From contig JAGNDO010000009.1 of the NCBI GenBank assembly GCA_018003515.1, forward strand, positions 50,440 to 114,439: a stretch of 64,000 nt of DNA, given 5' to 3'. The notes beneath the pieces are model-generated. The model searched no databases, had not been told where the DNA came from, and worked only from the letters and a program-made list of their open reading frames with translations. Position numbers and translations under genes: made by a program. Positions 32,087 to 42,169 of this stretch are shown here, in pieces. Source of the stretch: Caldilineaceae bacterium. Lineage in GTDB: Bacteria > Chloroflexota > Anaerolineae > Caldilineales > Caldilineaceae. Within the stretch, counting starts at the first letter, position 1. Every line of letters starts with the position of its first letter.

Positions 32087-33055
32087 ATGCTCCAACTCGA
32101 CCAACACGGCCCAATCACCGCCATACGCATGGCCCGCAGTCTGCTGGGGCGGCCTGTGTATTGGACCGCGGCCTATTTGGTGGATGGGTTGTTGATCGAC
32201 AGCGGACCGGCCTGCACGGCCCTGGAATTGGTGCGGCTCTTGGGGCGCAGCCGGGTGGATCAGGTGATGATCACCCACGGCCACGAGGATCACATCGGCG
32301 GGCTGGCGGCCTTGCGCATGGCCTTCCCCGATCTGCGGGTCTATGCCAATTGGCGCACCCTGCCTCTGATCGAAGACCCGGCCCGTTTGCAGATGCAACT
32401 CTATCGCCGGGCCATTTGGGGGTTGCCCCAACCCTTTTACAGCGCTCGTCCCACGGATGAAAACCTGATCCATACCCCCAACTACACCTTGCGCCTGGTG
32501 GAAACCCCTGGCCACAGCCTGGATCATGTCAGCCTCTACGAGCCGGATCAGCATTGGCTCTTCAGCGGTGATGCCTTTATCGGCGGCCAGGATCGGGCCT
32601 GGTCACCGGAATTTGATATGTTTGCCACCATCGGCAGCCTGCGCACGCTGATCGCGTTGCGGCCCCAGCGTCTTTTCCCCGGTAGCGGCCATGTGCGCAA
32701 AGATCCCATGACGGATCTCCAGGGCAAGCTGCTCTACCTGACCGATCTCTGCGCACGGGTGGCGGATCTGGACGCCGAGAAGGTGTCCACAGATCAGATC
32801 GTGAAGCAGCTTTTTGGCGGCGAGCCCCGCATGACTTTCTGGACACGGGGCCACTTTTCCGCCGAGAACCTGATCACCGCCTGTCGTAGCTACAACGCCT
32901 TGGTCGGCCCAGCCCGGTCGGGGAGTCGCCCCACCCACTCAACCCAGCCCAGCCCATTTGGGCGGACGGATCTGCCCCCCTCTCCCCTCCCCCCGTCGGG
33001 TCGGGACGAACCTTCTGATCTGAATGACCCCAACGACCTCAGCCACAGCCGATAG
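32087..33055 (+). CDS. Metallo-beta-lactamase fold hydrolase
   Basis: 322 residues. Metal motif ITHGHEDHIGGLAAL, later ligands in VETPGHSLDHVSLYE, LFSGDAFIGG and PGSGHVRKDP, as in glyoxalase-II-like MBL proteins. Substrate unknown. The C-terminal 50 residues are low-complexity (Pro, Ser, Asp rich) and may not belong to the fold. The ATG at 32087 follows the CAATCAACC repeats; no clear Shine-Dalgarno was seen. Confidence 0.88.
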   Translation: MLQLDQHGPITAIRMARSLLGRPVYWTAAYLVDGLLIDSGPACTALELVRLLGRSRVDQVMITHGHEDHIGGLAALRMAFPDLRVYANWRTLPLIEDPARLQMQLYRRAIWGLPQPFYSARPTDENLIHTPNYTLRLVETPGHSLDHVSLYEPDQHWLFSGDAFIGGQDRAWSPEFDMFATIGSLRTLIALRPQRLFPGSGHVRKDPMTDLQGKLLYLTDLCARVADLDAEKVSTDQIVKQLFGGEPRMTFWTRGHFSAENLITACRSYNALVGPARSGSRPTHSTQPSPFGRTDLPPSPLPPSGRDEPSDLNDPNDLSHSR

Positions 33056-33065
33056 GACACAGCCC

Positions 33066-33563
33066 ATGCCCTTATCCCAAAAGATGATGCCGGCCACCGT
33101 TTTCACCGCCGCCGGGTCAAAGCGCAAATTGGATCTGCGCCATCTGCCCGCCCCCACTCTGCTGCTCTTCCACGATCAACATGCCGCGGAGACGGCGACG
33201 GCCATCAACCTGGCCGTGCGCCAAAAGTTGCCCGCCGCCACCCAAATCCTGATCGGCAGCGTGCCGGACCTGAGCGGGGTGCCCCGGCTGTTCCGGGGCG
33301 TGGCCCAGGCGGCCATGGACAAGGGCTATCGAGACGGGGCCACGCAGATGTCCGCGGGCTACGATCCGGCGGATTATATCCTGATCTTGCCCGACTGGGA
33401 TGGCTCTGTGACCAAATTTACCGGCTTTGCCAACCTGGGCAGCGCCCCCGGTGTTCTGTTGGTGGGACAGGATGGGGCGGTTTTGGGCCAGGCACAAGGG
33501 ACGAACCCGACCGCAGACGTGATCGAACTCCTGGTCCGGGCTGGTTTGGTGACGCCAGGGTGA
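33066..33563 (+). CDS. Uncharacterised protein, possible thioredoxin-like fold
   Basis: 165 residues. After PATVFTAAGSKRKLDLRHL come strand-helix units ending with APGVLLVGQDGAVLGQAQG, a layout that resembles redoxin or peroxiredoxin-like folds, but there is no cysteine anywhere in the protein, so redox chemistry is unlikely. It starts ten bases after the MBL gene and was probably co-transcribed with it. ATG at 33066 chosen from context; the ribosome site is weak. Confidence 0.5.
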   Translation: MPLSQKMMPATVFTAAGSKRKLDLRHLPAPTLLLFHDQHAAETATAINLAVRQKLPAATQILIGSVPDLSGVPRLFRGVAQAAMDKGYRDGATQMSAGYDPADYILILPDWDGSVTKFTGFANLGSAPGVLLVGQDGAVLGQAQGTNPTADVIELLVRAGLVTPG

Positions 33564-33596
33564 TGGTTATCATGTTCGCCTTACCCTCTGTCCAGC

Positions 33597-33625
33597 TTGT
33601 CATCCGGGCCGACAGGGGCTATTAT
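33597..33625 (+). promoter_or_regulatory. Promoter for the CBS gene
   Basis: TTGTCA at 33597-33602, 17 bases, TATTAT at 33620-33625. The leader of about 65 bases contains a small hairpin GACCCG/CGGGTC (about 33666-33680) just before the ribosome site. Confidence 0.6.
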
Positions 33626-33697
33626 CTTTGTAGTGAAGCGGTCCTGTGAGAATCCCCGTCAATCGACCCGTTGCGGGTCAAAAAGGAGAGGAAACCC

Positions 33698-34129
33698 ATG
33701 AAAGTTCGCAATCTATTGGCCTCTAAAAGCGGCAAAGTGCTCACCGTCCATCGGGATCAGACCGTGAAGGATCTGATCGATATTTTGGCCAAACGACGCA
33801 TCGGTGCCCTGGTGGTGGTGGATGCCCAGGGTAAACTTACCGGCATCATCTCCGAGCGGGATGTGGTGCGGCTGGCCGCAGCCCACGGCGCAGGGGCCTT
33901 TGATCTGGTGATCGGCGACGTGATGACCAAGGATGTGGTCATCGGCACGCCCCAGGACGATGTCCTCTCCGTGGCCCACACCATGACCGAGCGCCGCTTC
34001 CGTCATCTGCCCATTTTGGAAGGCGACGAGCTGATCGGCATGATTTCCATCGGCGATATTATGAAAGCCCAGCGAGACGCGTATCGGGGCGAAATCGATA
34101 CGCTGCAAACCCATATTTTGGCAGAATAA
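33698..34129 (+). CDS. CBS-domain pair protein
   Basis: 143 residues, two CBS motifs in tandem (about 8-65 with LVVVDAQGKLTGIISERDVV, and about 75-130 with LPILEGDELIGMISIGDIM). Such stand-alone CBS pairs bind adenine nucleotides and regulate other proteins. The ribosome site AAGGAGAGG is strong. It lies 15 bases before the ferredoxin-NADP reductase gene, so the two are co-transcribed. What it regulates is not shown by the sequence. Confidence 0.92.
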   Translation: MKVRNLLASKSGKVLTVHRDQTVKDLIDILAKRRIGALVVVDAQGKLTGIISERDVVRLAAAHGAGAFDLVIGDVMTKDVVIGTPQDDVLSVAHTMTERRFRHLPILEGDELIGMISIGDIMKAQRDAYRGEIDTLQTHILAE

Positions 34130-34144
34130 GGAGATTTGGATCAA

Positions 34145-35545
34145 ATGAGTGTTCTCGGAACCACCGAAAATCCCCTGCGCGTCGCCATTGTGGGCGCGGG
34201 GCCGTCCGGCTTTTATGCCACCGACCATCTACTCAAACAGACAGACGTTGTGGTCAAAGTCGATCTCTTTGACCGTCTGCCCACCCCCTATGGCCTGGTG
34301 CGCAACGGCGTGGCCCCAGACCATCAGAAGATCAAATCCGTCACCAAGCTCTTTGATCGGGTGGCCCAGAACGACAACTTCCGCTTCTTTGGCTATGTGG
34401 AGTTGGGCACGGACGTCACCGTGGAAGAGTTGCGCACGTACTATCACGCCATCATGTACACCACGGGGGCCCAGACCGACCGGCGCATGGAGATCCCCGG
34501 CGAGGATCTGGCCGGCAGCTATCCGGCCACAGAGTTTGTGGCCTGGTACAACGGCCACCCCGATTATCGGGACTATGAATTTGACCTGACCCAGGAACGG
34601 GCCACCATCATCGGCGTGGGCAACGTGGCCGTGGATGTGGCCCGCATCCTCTGCCGCACCCGGGACGAGCTGATGCAGACCGACATCGCCGACTATGCCC
34701 TGGAGGCCCTCAGCACCAGCAATATCAAAGAGGTCTTTTTGATGGGGCGGCGGGGACCGGCCCAGGCCGCCTTCACCACGCCGGAGGTCAAAGAGTTGGG
34801 TGAAATGCAGGGCTGCGATGTCTTTGTCCTGCCCGAAGAGGTGGAGTTGGACGATCTGAGCAAGAAATCCCTGGCCGAAGGCTCGGATCGGGCTACCAAC
34901 CGCAAGGTGGAGATCATCCAAAGCTACGCAGGCAATCAGCCCACGGGCAAGGAGAAAAGCCTCACCTTGCGCTTCCTGGTCTCCCCCACGGAACTCTTCG
35001 GGGATGAAGAGGGCAAAGTCGTGGGCATGCGTATTGTGCGCAACAAGCTTGTGGCTACGGACGCCGGTAGTCTGCGCCCCAAGGCCACGGACCACTTTGA
35101 AGAGATGCCAATGGGTCTGGTCTTCCGCTCCATCGGCTACCGCGGCGTCCCCCTGCCCGGCGTGCCCTTCCGGGAAAGCTGGGGCGTGATCTGGAATCGG
35201 GATGGCCGGGTGCTTGACCCAGAGACCGACCAAGTCCTGCCCGGCGAATACACCGCAGGCTGGATCAAGCGCGGTCCCAGCGGCGTCATCGGCACCAACA
35301 AGCCCGATGCCGTGGAAAGCGTCAACCACATCCTGGACGACATGCGGGCGGACGCCCTGCTCTCCCCAGCCCACCCGCAACCAGACGCCATCGCCGCCCT
35401 GGTTACGGAACGCAAACCCGACTTCTTCTCCTACGCCGACTGGACCAAATTGGACGCGCTGGAACTGGCCAACGGCAAAGCCGCTGGTCGCCCCCGGGTC
35501 AAATTCACCTCCATTGAGGAGATGAAAGCGGCACTGGGGCGCTAA
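34145..35545 (+). CDS. Ferredoxin-NADP reductase, adrenodoxin-reductase type
   Basis: 466-residue flavoprotein like FprA/adrenodoxin reductase, exchanging electrons between NADPH and ferredoxin. FAD motif VAIVGAGPSGFYATDHLL, the family segment PYGLVRNGVAPDHQ, NADP motif IIGVGNVAVDVARIL, and the C-terminal GWIKRGPSGVIGTNKPDA are all present. ATG at 34145 is used because AAGGAG at 34128-34133 is too close to the alternative TTG at 34136. Downstream partner of the CBS gene. Confidence 0.93.
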   Translation: MSVLGTTENPLRVAIVGAGPSGFYATDHLLKQTDVVVKVDLFDRLPTPYGLVRNGVAPDHQKIKSVTKLFDRVAQNDNFRFFGYVELGTDVTVEELRTYYHAIMYTTGAQTDRRMEIPGEDLAGSYPATEFVAWYNGHPDYRDYEFDLTQERATIIGVGNVAVDVARILCRTRDELMQTDIADYALEALSTSNIKEVFLMGRRGPAQAAFTTPEVKELGEMQGCDVFVLPEEVELDDLSKKSLAEGSDRATNRKVEIIQSYAGNQPTGKEKSLTLRFLVSPTELFGDEEGKVVGMRIVRNKLVATDAGSLRPKATDHFEEMPMGLVFRSIGYRGVPLPGVPFRESWGVIWNRDGRVLDPETDQVLPGEYTAGWIKRGPSGVIGTNKPDAVESVNHILDDMRADALLSPAHPQPDAIAALVTERKPDFFSYADWTKLDALELANGKAAGRPRVKFTSIEEMKAALGR

Positions 35546-35562
35546 ATTTACAACAAAAAAAG

Positions 35563-35633
35563 GACGCGGATTTGGCTGATTTTCGCGGATTTTCTTTCAA
35601 ACAAAATCCGTTTTTATCCGTTAAATCCGCGTC
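35563..35633. repeat. Inverted repeat GACGCGGATTT
   Basis: GACGCGGATTT at 35563-35573 pairs with AAATCCGCGTC at 35623-35633; the interior adds CGCGGATTTT/AAAATCCG. A similar word (GCGTCATCCGCGTACC) forms the hairpin at 51375-51427. Confidence 0.65.
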
Positions 35634-35686
35634 ATTCGTCTCCTGTTTTGGCTGTGATTCTAGAATTCTTTCAAAAGGAGCGCATC

Positions 35687-36079
35687 ATGAGTGAACAAAC
35701 ACCTCTTGATCTCACCCCCATCCAGCAGATGTTGGACCGGCTGACGGTGCATTCAATCTTCGGCCCGGTGACCAAGGAGGGGGAGGTGGCGGTGATGCCC
35801 GTGGCCAAGATGTCCGCGGCCTTTGGCTATGGCCAGGGCTATGGCGAAGGGGCAGGGCAGGATGAGGAGGGCGAGCCGAGTACCGGCAGTGGCGGCGGCG
35901 GGGGCGGCGGAGCCAAGGGCCAGACCACCCCGGTCGGCTATCTGCGCTTCGACGCGGACGGCGTCCGCTTCAAGGCCATCGACGACAACACTCGCATCGC
36001 CCTGGCCGGGATCTTCCTGTCTGGGTGGATTGTGTTTTGGGTCGTGGCGGCCGTGCGGGCGTTTGCGAAGGGGCGTTGA
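35687..36079 (+). CDS. GerW/YtfJ-family sporulation-like protein
   Basis: 130 residues. The YtfJ/GerW core is visible: IFGPVTKEGEVAVMPVAKMS, AAFGYGQGYG, a glycine-rich loop and VGYLRFDADGVRF. A membrane helix follows at about 104-124 (IALAGIFLSGWIVFWVVAAV). The family is named after a Bacillus spore protein but is widespread in non-sporulating bacteria, so spore formation should not be inferred. AAAAGGAG precedes the ATG. Confidence 0.88.
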   Translation: MSEQTPLDLTPIQQMLDRLTVHSIFGPVTKEGEVAVMPVAKMSAAFGYGQGYGEGAGQDEEGEPSTGSGGGGGGGAKGQTTPVGYLRFDADGVRFKAIDDNTRIALAGIFLSGWIVFWVVAAVRAFAKGR

Positions 36080-36087
36080 TCGAGTCT

Positions 36088-36205
36088 CGCTCCCACGCTC
36101 CGCTCTCGCTCCCACGCTCCGCGTGGGAGTGGCTTTTCGGCGCTCTGCGCCGAGGGACGCGGAGCGTCCGGTTGCATTCCCACGCGGAGCGTGGGAACGA
36201 GAGGA
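36088..36205. repeat. Clustered hairpins CCCACGCTCCGCGTGGGA
   Basis: Several overlapping palindromes of the words CTCCCACGCTCCGCGTGGGA and GCTCTGCGCCGAG. The first arm recurs at its far end (CACGCGGAGCGTGGGAACGA). A closely related cluster lies at 53290-53395. Confidence 0.85.
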
Positions 36206-36210
36206 AGTAA

Positions 36211-36247
36211 AAAGGGGGCGGCGTGAATTTCACGCCGCCCCCTTTTT
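36211..36247. terminator. Bidirectional terminator
   Basis: AAAGGGGGCGGCGTGAA pairs with TTCACGCCGCCCCCTTT; T-runs on each strand. It separates the convergent GerW-like and pruA genes. Confidence 0.9.
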
Positions 36248-36266
36248 CAATCAACCTATCAACCGA

Positions 36267-37844
36267 TCAACCAATAATCGTCCGGCTCTGCTCGTGCATG
36301 TACAGGGCCAACGTATAGAAGCTGCCGATGCCTTTGCCGCTGGAACCGCTGCCCTTCCAGCCGCCGAAGGCTTGGACGCCGGGCCAGGCGCCGGTGGTGG
36401 CGCCGCCGGGCCGGTTGGTGTAGATGGTCCCGGCCTGGATGTTGTCCAGGAACCAGTCGATCTCGGCCTGATCCTTGCCGAAGAAGCCGGCGGTGAGGCC
36501 GTAGATGGTGTCGTTGGCCTTGGCCATGGCCTCGTCCAGATTTTTCACCCGACCCACGTAGAGGATGGGCAAGAAAAGCTCGCCCTTCACCAACTCGTGG
36601 TCTTCGGGCAGGTCGGTGATGATGGTGGGTTCCACAAAGTAGCCCTTGGCAAAGTCGCCCTCGGTGAGGACATTGCCGCCGGTGAGGACGGTGCCATCCT
36701 CTCGGGCCTTGGCCACGAAGCGTTGGAAGTCCTCGTAGGCGGCCTTGTCGATCACCGTGCCCATGTAGGCGTCTCGGCTGCGGGGGTCCGCCACCTTCAG
36801 GCTCTCGGTCTTGGCGATCAGCTTGGCCATAAATTCATCATACACCGCGTCCTCCACATAGAGCCGGGAGCAGGCCGAGCATTTCTGGCCGTCCAGCCCA
36901 AAGGCAGAGCGGGCCGAGCCCAGGGCGGCGATGTCCAGATCTGCCGTGCGGGAGACGATGGCCGGGTTCTTGCCACCCATCTCGATGATGGTGGGGCGGG
37001 GATAGGGGCCGGTCAGCCCCTGCATGGCCACCTTCATGCCGATCTCGTAGGAGCCGGTGAAGGTCCACCCGGCGATGGCCGGGTTGTCCAACAGTTCTTG
37101 GCCCACACTGCGCCCCGGCCCGCTGACATAGTTGAAGACGCCAGCCGGCAGCCCGGCATCGGCGAAGAGTTCCGCGGTCTTCCAGCCGTTGAAGAGGGTG
37201 GTGGAAGCGCCCTTGAAGACCACGGTGTTGCCCGTGACCAAAGCGGCGGCGATGGGTGCGCCGGACAGCGCCATGGGGAAGTTGAAGGGGGAGATCACCG
37301 CCCAGACGCCGAAGGGGCGCAGGACGCTGAAGTTGTTCTCGGTCTCGTCCTTGGGGTCCAGCTTGCCCAAGCGGCGCAGGAAGCCGCCGTTGTCTTCCAT
37401 GGATTGGGCGTAGTAGCGCAGCAGGTCCGCGGTCTCTTCGACCTCGCCCATTGCCTCCAAGCGGCTCTTGCCCACTTCCAGCACCATGATGGCGCTGAGT
37501 TCGAAGATGTTGTCGCTAATGTTGTCGGCGATGCGGCGCATGATGGCCACCCGCTCTTGCCACGGGGTGGCGGCCCAGATGGGGGCGGCTTTTTTGGCGG
37601 CGGCGATGGCGGCTTTGGCATGGTCCAGGGTGCCCTTTTGGGCCACGCACAGAAGCATGTCGGTGTCGATGGGGCTATAGCTATTCATCTTTTCCGATGA
37701 ATAGACCCGTTCGCCGTCGATAAACATGGGGACTTCCACGCCCAAATTGGCCTCAACCGACGCTAGGGCCTGGTCGAAGGCGGACTGTAACTCCTCGTTG
37801 TCCGCGGACATGGTTGCGTAGGTGATCTTGAATTTTTGTGCCAT
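36267..37844 (-). CDS. pruA: L-glutamate gamma-semialdehyde dehydrogenase
   Basis: 525-residue aldehyde dehydrogenase that oxidises glutamate semialdehyde (from proline) to glutamate. The catalytic cysteine C322 is in DGQKCSACSRLYVED, typical for the P5C dehydrogenase group. Other motifs: ISPFNFPMALSGAPIAAALV, FTGSYEIGM, IEMGGKNPAIV, and GGWKGSGSSGKGIG near the end. Size agrees with the RocA type. AAGGAGG precedes the ATG. No proline dehydrogenase is adjacent. Confidence 0.93.
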   Translation of the reverse strand: MAQKFKITYATMSADNEELQSAFDQALASVEANLGVEVPMFIDGERVYSSEKMNSYSPIDTDMLLCVAQKGTLDHAKAAIAAAKKAAPIWAATPWQERVAIMRRIADNISDNIFELSAIMVLEVGKSRLEAMGEVEETADLLRYYAQSMEDNGGFLRRLGKLDPKDETENNFSVLRPFGVWAVISPFNFPMALSGAPIAAALVTGNTVVFKGASTTLFNGWKTAELFADAGLPAGVFNYVSGPGRSVGQELLDNPAIAGWTFTGSYEIGMKVAMQGLTGPYPRPTIIEMGGKNPAIVSRTADLDIAALGSARSAFGLDGQKCSACSRLYVEDAVYDEFMAKLIAKTESLKVADPRSRDAYMGTVIDKAAYEDFQRFVAKAREDGTVLTGGNVLTEGDFAKGYFVEPTIITDLPEDHELVKGELFLPILYVGRVKNLDEAMAKANDTIYGLTAGFFGKDQAEIDWFLDNIQAGTIYTNRPGGATTGAWPGVQAFGGWKGSGSSGKGIGSFYTLALYMHEQSRTIIG

Positions 37845-38023
37845 GCTAAACCTCCTTGTTCAGCGAAAAAATTTGAGAATTGAAAACTGAGAATTGAAAA
37901 TTGAGAATGGCGTGGTGGCACGCCTGAACCTGTTTGAAACTATGGGTATTGTATCATATTTTTGTCATTACAATGGTTTTGTGGGTATACACTGTAGGGG
38001 TTTGAGTGGGGCGGGGTCACCTC

Positions 38024-38099
38024 GTAGGGGCACGGGTGGCGGCGGAAAGGACGATCATGAGACGACAAATCTGCCATCCGCCGCCACCCATGCCCCTAC
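38024..38099. repeat. Inverted repeat GTAGGGGCACGGGTGGCGG
   Basis: Arms 38024-38045 and 38078-38099 pair at 21 of 22 positions with a 32-base loop. Arm start shared with the repeat at 22844. Confidence 0.85.
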
Positions 38100-38145
38100 C
38101 GATCCCTGGCGACTTTTGAAAACCCCTACGAGATCACCCGATCCC

Positions 38146-38174
38146 TTGTCCCCAAGATCCGCCGGTGCTATACT
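38146..38174 (+). promoter_or_regulatory. Promoter for kbl
   Basis: TTGTCC at 38146-38151, 17 bases, TATACT at 38169-38174; leader of about 45 bases with AAAGGAG before the ATG. Confidence 0.65.
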
Positions 38175-38225
38175 ACCCTTACCCGTACTGCTTTTCCCAC
38201 TTCTCTTCAAAAAAAGGAGCATAAA

Positions 38226-39419
<1,194 letters not shown>

Positions 39420-39428
39420 TTGGTTGAT

Positions 39429-39476
39429 TAGTTGATTGGTTGATTGGCGTGTCCATGCCAATCAACCAATCAACCA
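39429..39476. repeat. Inverted repeat of TTGATTGG subrepeats
   Basis: TAGTTGATTGGTTGATTGGC (39429-39448) pairs with GCCAATCAACCAATCAACCA (39457-39476). The same CAATCAACC text occurs around 1429, 11016-11039, 12117-12138, 28535-28549, 32047-32078 and 36249-36273. The right arm overlaps the 3' end of the lysoplasmalogenase gene. Confidence 0.85.
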
Positions 39477-40196
39477 GTAAACGCTATACACAATCAGCAT
39501 CTGCCCCGGCCCATAGGTCAGCCAAACCAGATCGTGCATGAAGGGAAATTTCACGCTGCGGAAGAGTCCCCAGGCCAGGATCAAGTCGCTGAGGAGGAAG
39601 AGGGCGGCCCCCACGGCCAAGCCGACGAAGCGGGGATCTTGCAAGGCCATGCCCGTGGCGATGCCAGCGGTGCTGGCGAGGAGCAACGAATAGGGCAAGG
39701 CCAGCCGATGCATGGTGCGTTGAGGCTGCCCCCAATAGACCACGCCAACCCAGCCCGCCGCCCCGATGATCAGCCATGTCGCCCAGGCCGAAACGTGAAA
39801 TGTCAGCTCAACGTCGCCCCCGATCCACCCCAGCATGGCGATGATGTAGGCCACATGGCCCAAGCCGAAGGCCCCCATGCCAATCAACACCGGTTCGACG
39901 CCCAGATCCGGCAGTTGATCCGCCAGGGCCAGATCGCCCACAAAGCCCAAGGTCATGCCCAGGGCGATCCAAAGGGCGTAGGGTTGGGCCGGGTCACCCC
40001 AGGCGACCGCGGCCCAACTCCATGCGGCCATCACCAAGGCAGCGGATGACCCCATGCGCGCCCAGGTGGGGATGCGCCGATCCGCCGCCGGATTGCGCCG
40101 GTCCCCTAGCAGGAAGCCTCCAAAGAGCAGCACGCCCCACAAGATCCCCCACCCCAACAACCAATAGCTCGTCCAGCCTAACCTTGCCACGTCCAT
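39462..40196 (-). CDS. Lysoplasmalogenase-like (YhhN family) membrane protein
   Basis: 244 residues with about eight membrane helices. Family marks are GMTLGFVGDLALADQLPDLG (acidic residues in a helix), GMGAFGLGHVAYIIAML and AALFLLSDLILAW; these aspartates are the presumed active site of YhhN/TMEM86 lysoplasmalogenases, which cleave vinyl-ether lysolipids. ATG at 40196 has AAGGGGG upstream. The last residues lie inside the TTGATTGG repeat, so the true C-terminus may have been altered by the element. Confidence 0.82.
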   Translation of the reverse strand: MDVARLGWTSYWLLGWGILWGVLLFGGFLLGDRRNPAADRRIPTWARMGSSAALVMAAWSWAAVAWGDPAQPYALWIALGMTLGFVGDLALADQLPDLGVEPVLIGMGAFGLGHVAYIIAMLGWIGGDVELTFHVSAWATWLIIGAAGWVGVVYWGQPQRTMHRLALPYSLLLASTAGIATGMALQDPRFVGLAVGAALFLLSDLILAWGLFRSVKFPFMHDLVWLTYGPGQMLIVYSVYWLIG

Positions 40197-40254
40197 CCTG
40201 ACCCCCTTGTCGGCTTTGTCTGCACTGTTTTGGGTGTTTGCCCATCCCAATCTG

Positions 40255-40283
40255 TTTCCAGAGTGTACTTTTTATGTTACTAT
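40255..40283 (+). promoter_or_regulatory. Candidate promoter for the glycogen-synthase-like gene
   Basis: TTTCCA at 40255-40260, 17 bases, TACTAT at 40278-40283, about 95 bases before the GTG start. Confidence 0.4.
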
Positions 40284-40376
40284 TATGCTGAACATCCACC
40301 CAGTCATATACACCTTTCAATCTACCCTAACCCCATTCTCGCACCATTCTCATCTTATCCACAGGAGGCCCTTCCC

Positions 40377-42152
40377 GTGAAAATTCCTCTACTTATCCAC
40401 GCTACCCACGAAGCCGGGGTCAAAGTTGGCGGCATCGGCGCTGTGCTGGACGGGCTACTCGGCTCGCCGGTCTACAGCGAAGAGGTGGAGCGCAGCATCC
40501 TGGTCGGCCCCATGGCCGGCTGGGATCCGATTGAAATGGAGCGGCTGACCAGTCCCCGCAACGGGCTGACCATCCATTATAGCAGCCTGCACGGCATCTT
40601 TGACGGGGTGACGTCGGACAAGCGGCTGGCCTTGCAGAAGGTGGAGCAGACCTTCCAGGTCGGGTTGCTCTATGGCGAGCGCAAGTTTGCCGGGCACAGC
40701 CACGAGGTGGTTTTGGTGGACGCCACCAACCCCAACATGCAGCAGGTCAACGCCTTCCGCTTCTATCTTTGGCAACATTTTGGCATCGACAGCGGACGCT
40801 ACCAGCACGATTCCGAGTTCAACCTCTACTTTTCCATTGCCCAGCCCCTCTTCGCCGCCCTCAAAGCCCTGAATGTGGACTATGGCATGGCCCCCAACGA
40901 TAAGTTCATCTTGGCCCATGAGTGGCTGGGCATGCCCGTGGTCTTCGCCGCCCAGATGAGCGAGCCGGGCCAGTGGCGTACCATCTTCTATGCCCACGAA
41001 ATGGCCACGGCCCGGCGCTTGGTGGAGGAGAACAGCGGCCACGACACCCGTTTCTACAATGCTATGTTCAAGGCCGCAGACTGGAACCTGAGCCTGGAGG
41101 CCGTCTTCGGCAACCAGGACGACCTCTACAAAACCCCCATCCTGCGCCAGGCCGCGGTGTGTGACAACATCTTCTCCGTGGGGGATCTGGTCACCCAGGA
41201 GCTGCGTTTTATGAGCGGTGGCTTCTATCATGCCAACATCGATCTGGTCTATAATGGCGTGCCCTCCTTTGACATTTCTTTGGAAGAAAAACTGATCTCC
41301 AAGGCGCGGATGCAGCAATATGGCGAAAACCTCTTCGGCTTCCGCCCGGACTATGTCTTCACCCATGTCACCCGCATGGTACTCTCCAAGGGCATGTGGC
41401 GGGATCTGCGGGTGCTGGAACATCTGGCCCCCAAGCTGCAAGCCGAAGGCAAAAGCGCGGTCCTCTTTATCCTCAGCACCAGCGTGCCCGCCGGGCGCAA
41501 ACCGGAGTGGGTAGAGGCTTGGGAGCAGCAATACGGTTGGCCCGTGGGCCATCGGGGGGACAACGGAGATCTGATCGGCCAGGAAACCTCTTTCTTCTTT
41601 GACGGCATCGAACCCTTCAACCAACGCTTCCCCAATGTCAAAGTGGTGCTGATCAACCAGTTTGGCTGGAGCCGGGAACGGTGCGGCCAGCGCATGCCCG
41701 CAGACATGGAGTTCATGGATATCCGCAAGGGCAGCGACCTGGAGTTTGGCCAGAGCATCTACGAACCCTTTGGCATCGCCCAGGTGGAGCCGTTGAGCTT
41801 TGGGGCCATCTGCTGTGTCAGCAACGTGTGCGGCTGCGTGGGCTTTGTGGAGCGGGTGACCGGGGACATCAAAAATGTGCCCAACGTGGTGGTGGCCGAC
41901 TATGTCACCCTGCCCTGGGGCTACTGGCTCAACAGCCCCTACGACGCCCTCACCGTGGACGGCGGCACCCGCGGCCACATCGAAGGGGTCAACAGCGCCC
42001 AAGCCGCCCAAGACATTTTCGACGTCCTGCCCCGCACAGAGGACGAGATGGAGACCCTGCTGGAAAAGGGCCAAGAGATCGCCAGGGGGATGAGTTGGGA
42101 TGTGGTGGTGAAAGATTATTTGGTGCCTGCGTTGAATAATGCGCGGAAGTAG
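40377..42152 (+). CDS. Glycogen/starch synthase-like glycosyltransferase
   Basis: 591 residues. The N-terminus has the sugar-nucleotide lysine motif K-V-G-G at 16-19 (HEAGVKVGGIGAVLDGLL), and the C-terminal domain holds YEPFGIAQVEPLSFGAICC, equivalent to the EPFGL-type motif of glycogen synthases. It is about 100 residues longer than typical GlgA, with an insertion region in the middle (YEPFGIAQ downstream of GQETSFFFDGIEPFNQRF). GTG at 40377 was chosen because AGGAGG lies nine bases upstream; the longer frame has no support. With branching enzyme at 43970 it suggests glycogen or maltooligosaccharide synthesis. Confidence 0.82.
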   Translation: MKIPLLIHATHEAGVKVGGIGAVLDGLLGSPVYSEEVERSILVGPMAGWDPIEMERLTSPRNGLTIHYSSLHGIFDGVTSDKRLALQKVEQTFQVGLLYGERKFAGHSHEVVLVDATNPNMQQVNAFRFYLWQHFGIDSGRYQHDSEFNLYFSIAQPLFAALKALNVDYGMAPNDKFILAHEWLGMPVVFAAQMSEPGQWRTIFYAHEMATARRLVEENSGHDTRFYNAMFKAADWNLSLEAVFGNQDDLYKTPILRQAAVCDNIFSVGDLVTQELRFMSGGFYHANIDLVYNGVPSFDISLEEKLISKARMQQYGENLFGFRPDYVFTHVTRMVLSKGMWRDLRVLEHLAPKLQAEGKSAVLFILSTSVPAGRKPEWVEAWEQQYGWPVGHRGDNGDLIGQETSFFFDGIEPFNQRFPNVKVVLINQFGWSRERCGQRMPADMEFMDIRKGSDLEFGQSIYEPFGIAQVEPLSFGAICCVSNVCGCVGFVERVTGDIKNVPNVVVADYVTLPWGYWLNSPYDALTVDGGTRGHIEGVNSAQAAQDIFDVLPRTEDEMETLLEKGQEIARGMSWDVVVKDYLVPALNNARK

Positions 42153-42169
42153 TTCAAGGAGAGAAAACG

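Larger units (their letters stand above)
37845..38225. other. Intergenic region between pruA and kbl
   Basis: 381 bp with no gene. Holds AATTGAGAATTG-type repeats (about 37869-37910), the inverted repeat at 38024-38099, and the kbl promoter at 38146-38174. The short open frame at 37894-38250 is not conserved-looking and lacks a ribosome site. Confidence 0.75.

Noticed and set aside
34136-34144. TTG 34136 as start of the ferredoxin-NADP reductase
   Set aside because: Only two bases from the AAGGAG site; ATG 34145 has workable spacing.
35687-36079. Sporulation ability inferred from the YtfJ/GerW-like gene
   Set aside because: The family is widespread in bacteria that do not sporulate, and no other spore gene is present.
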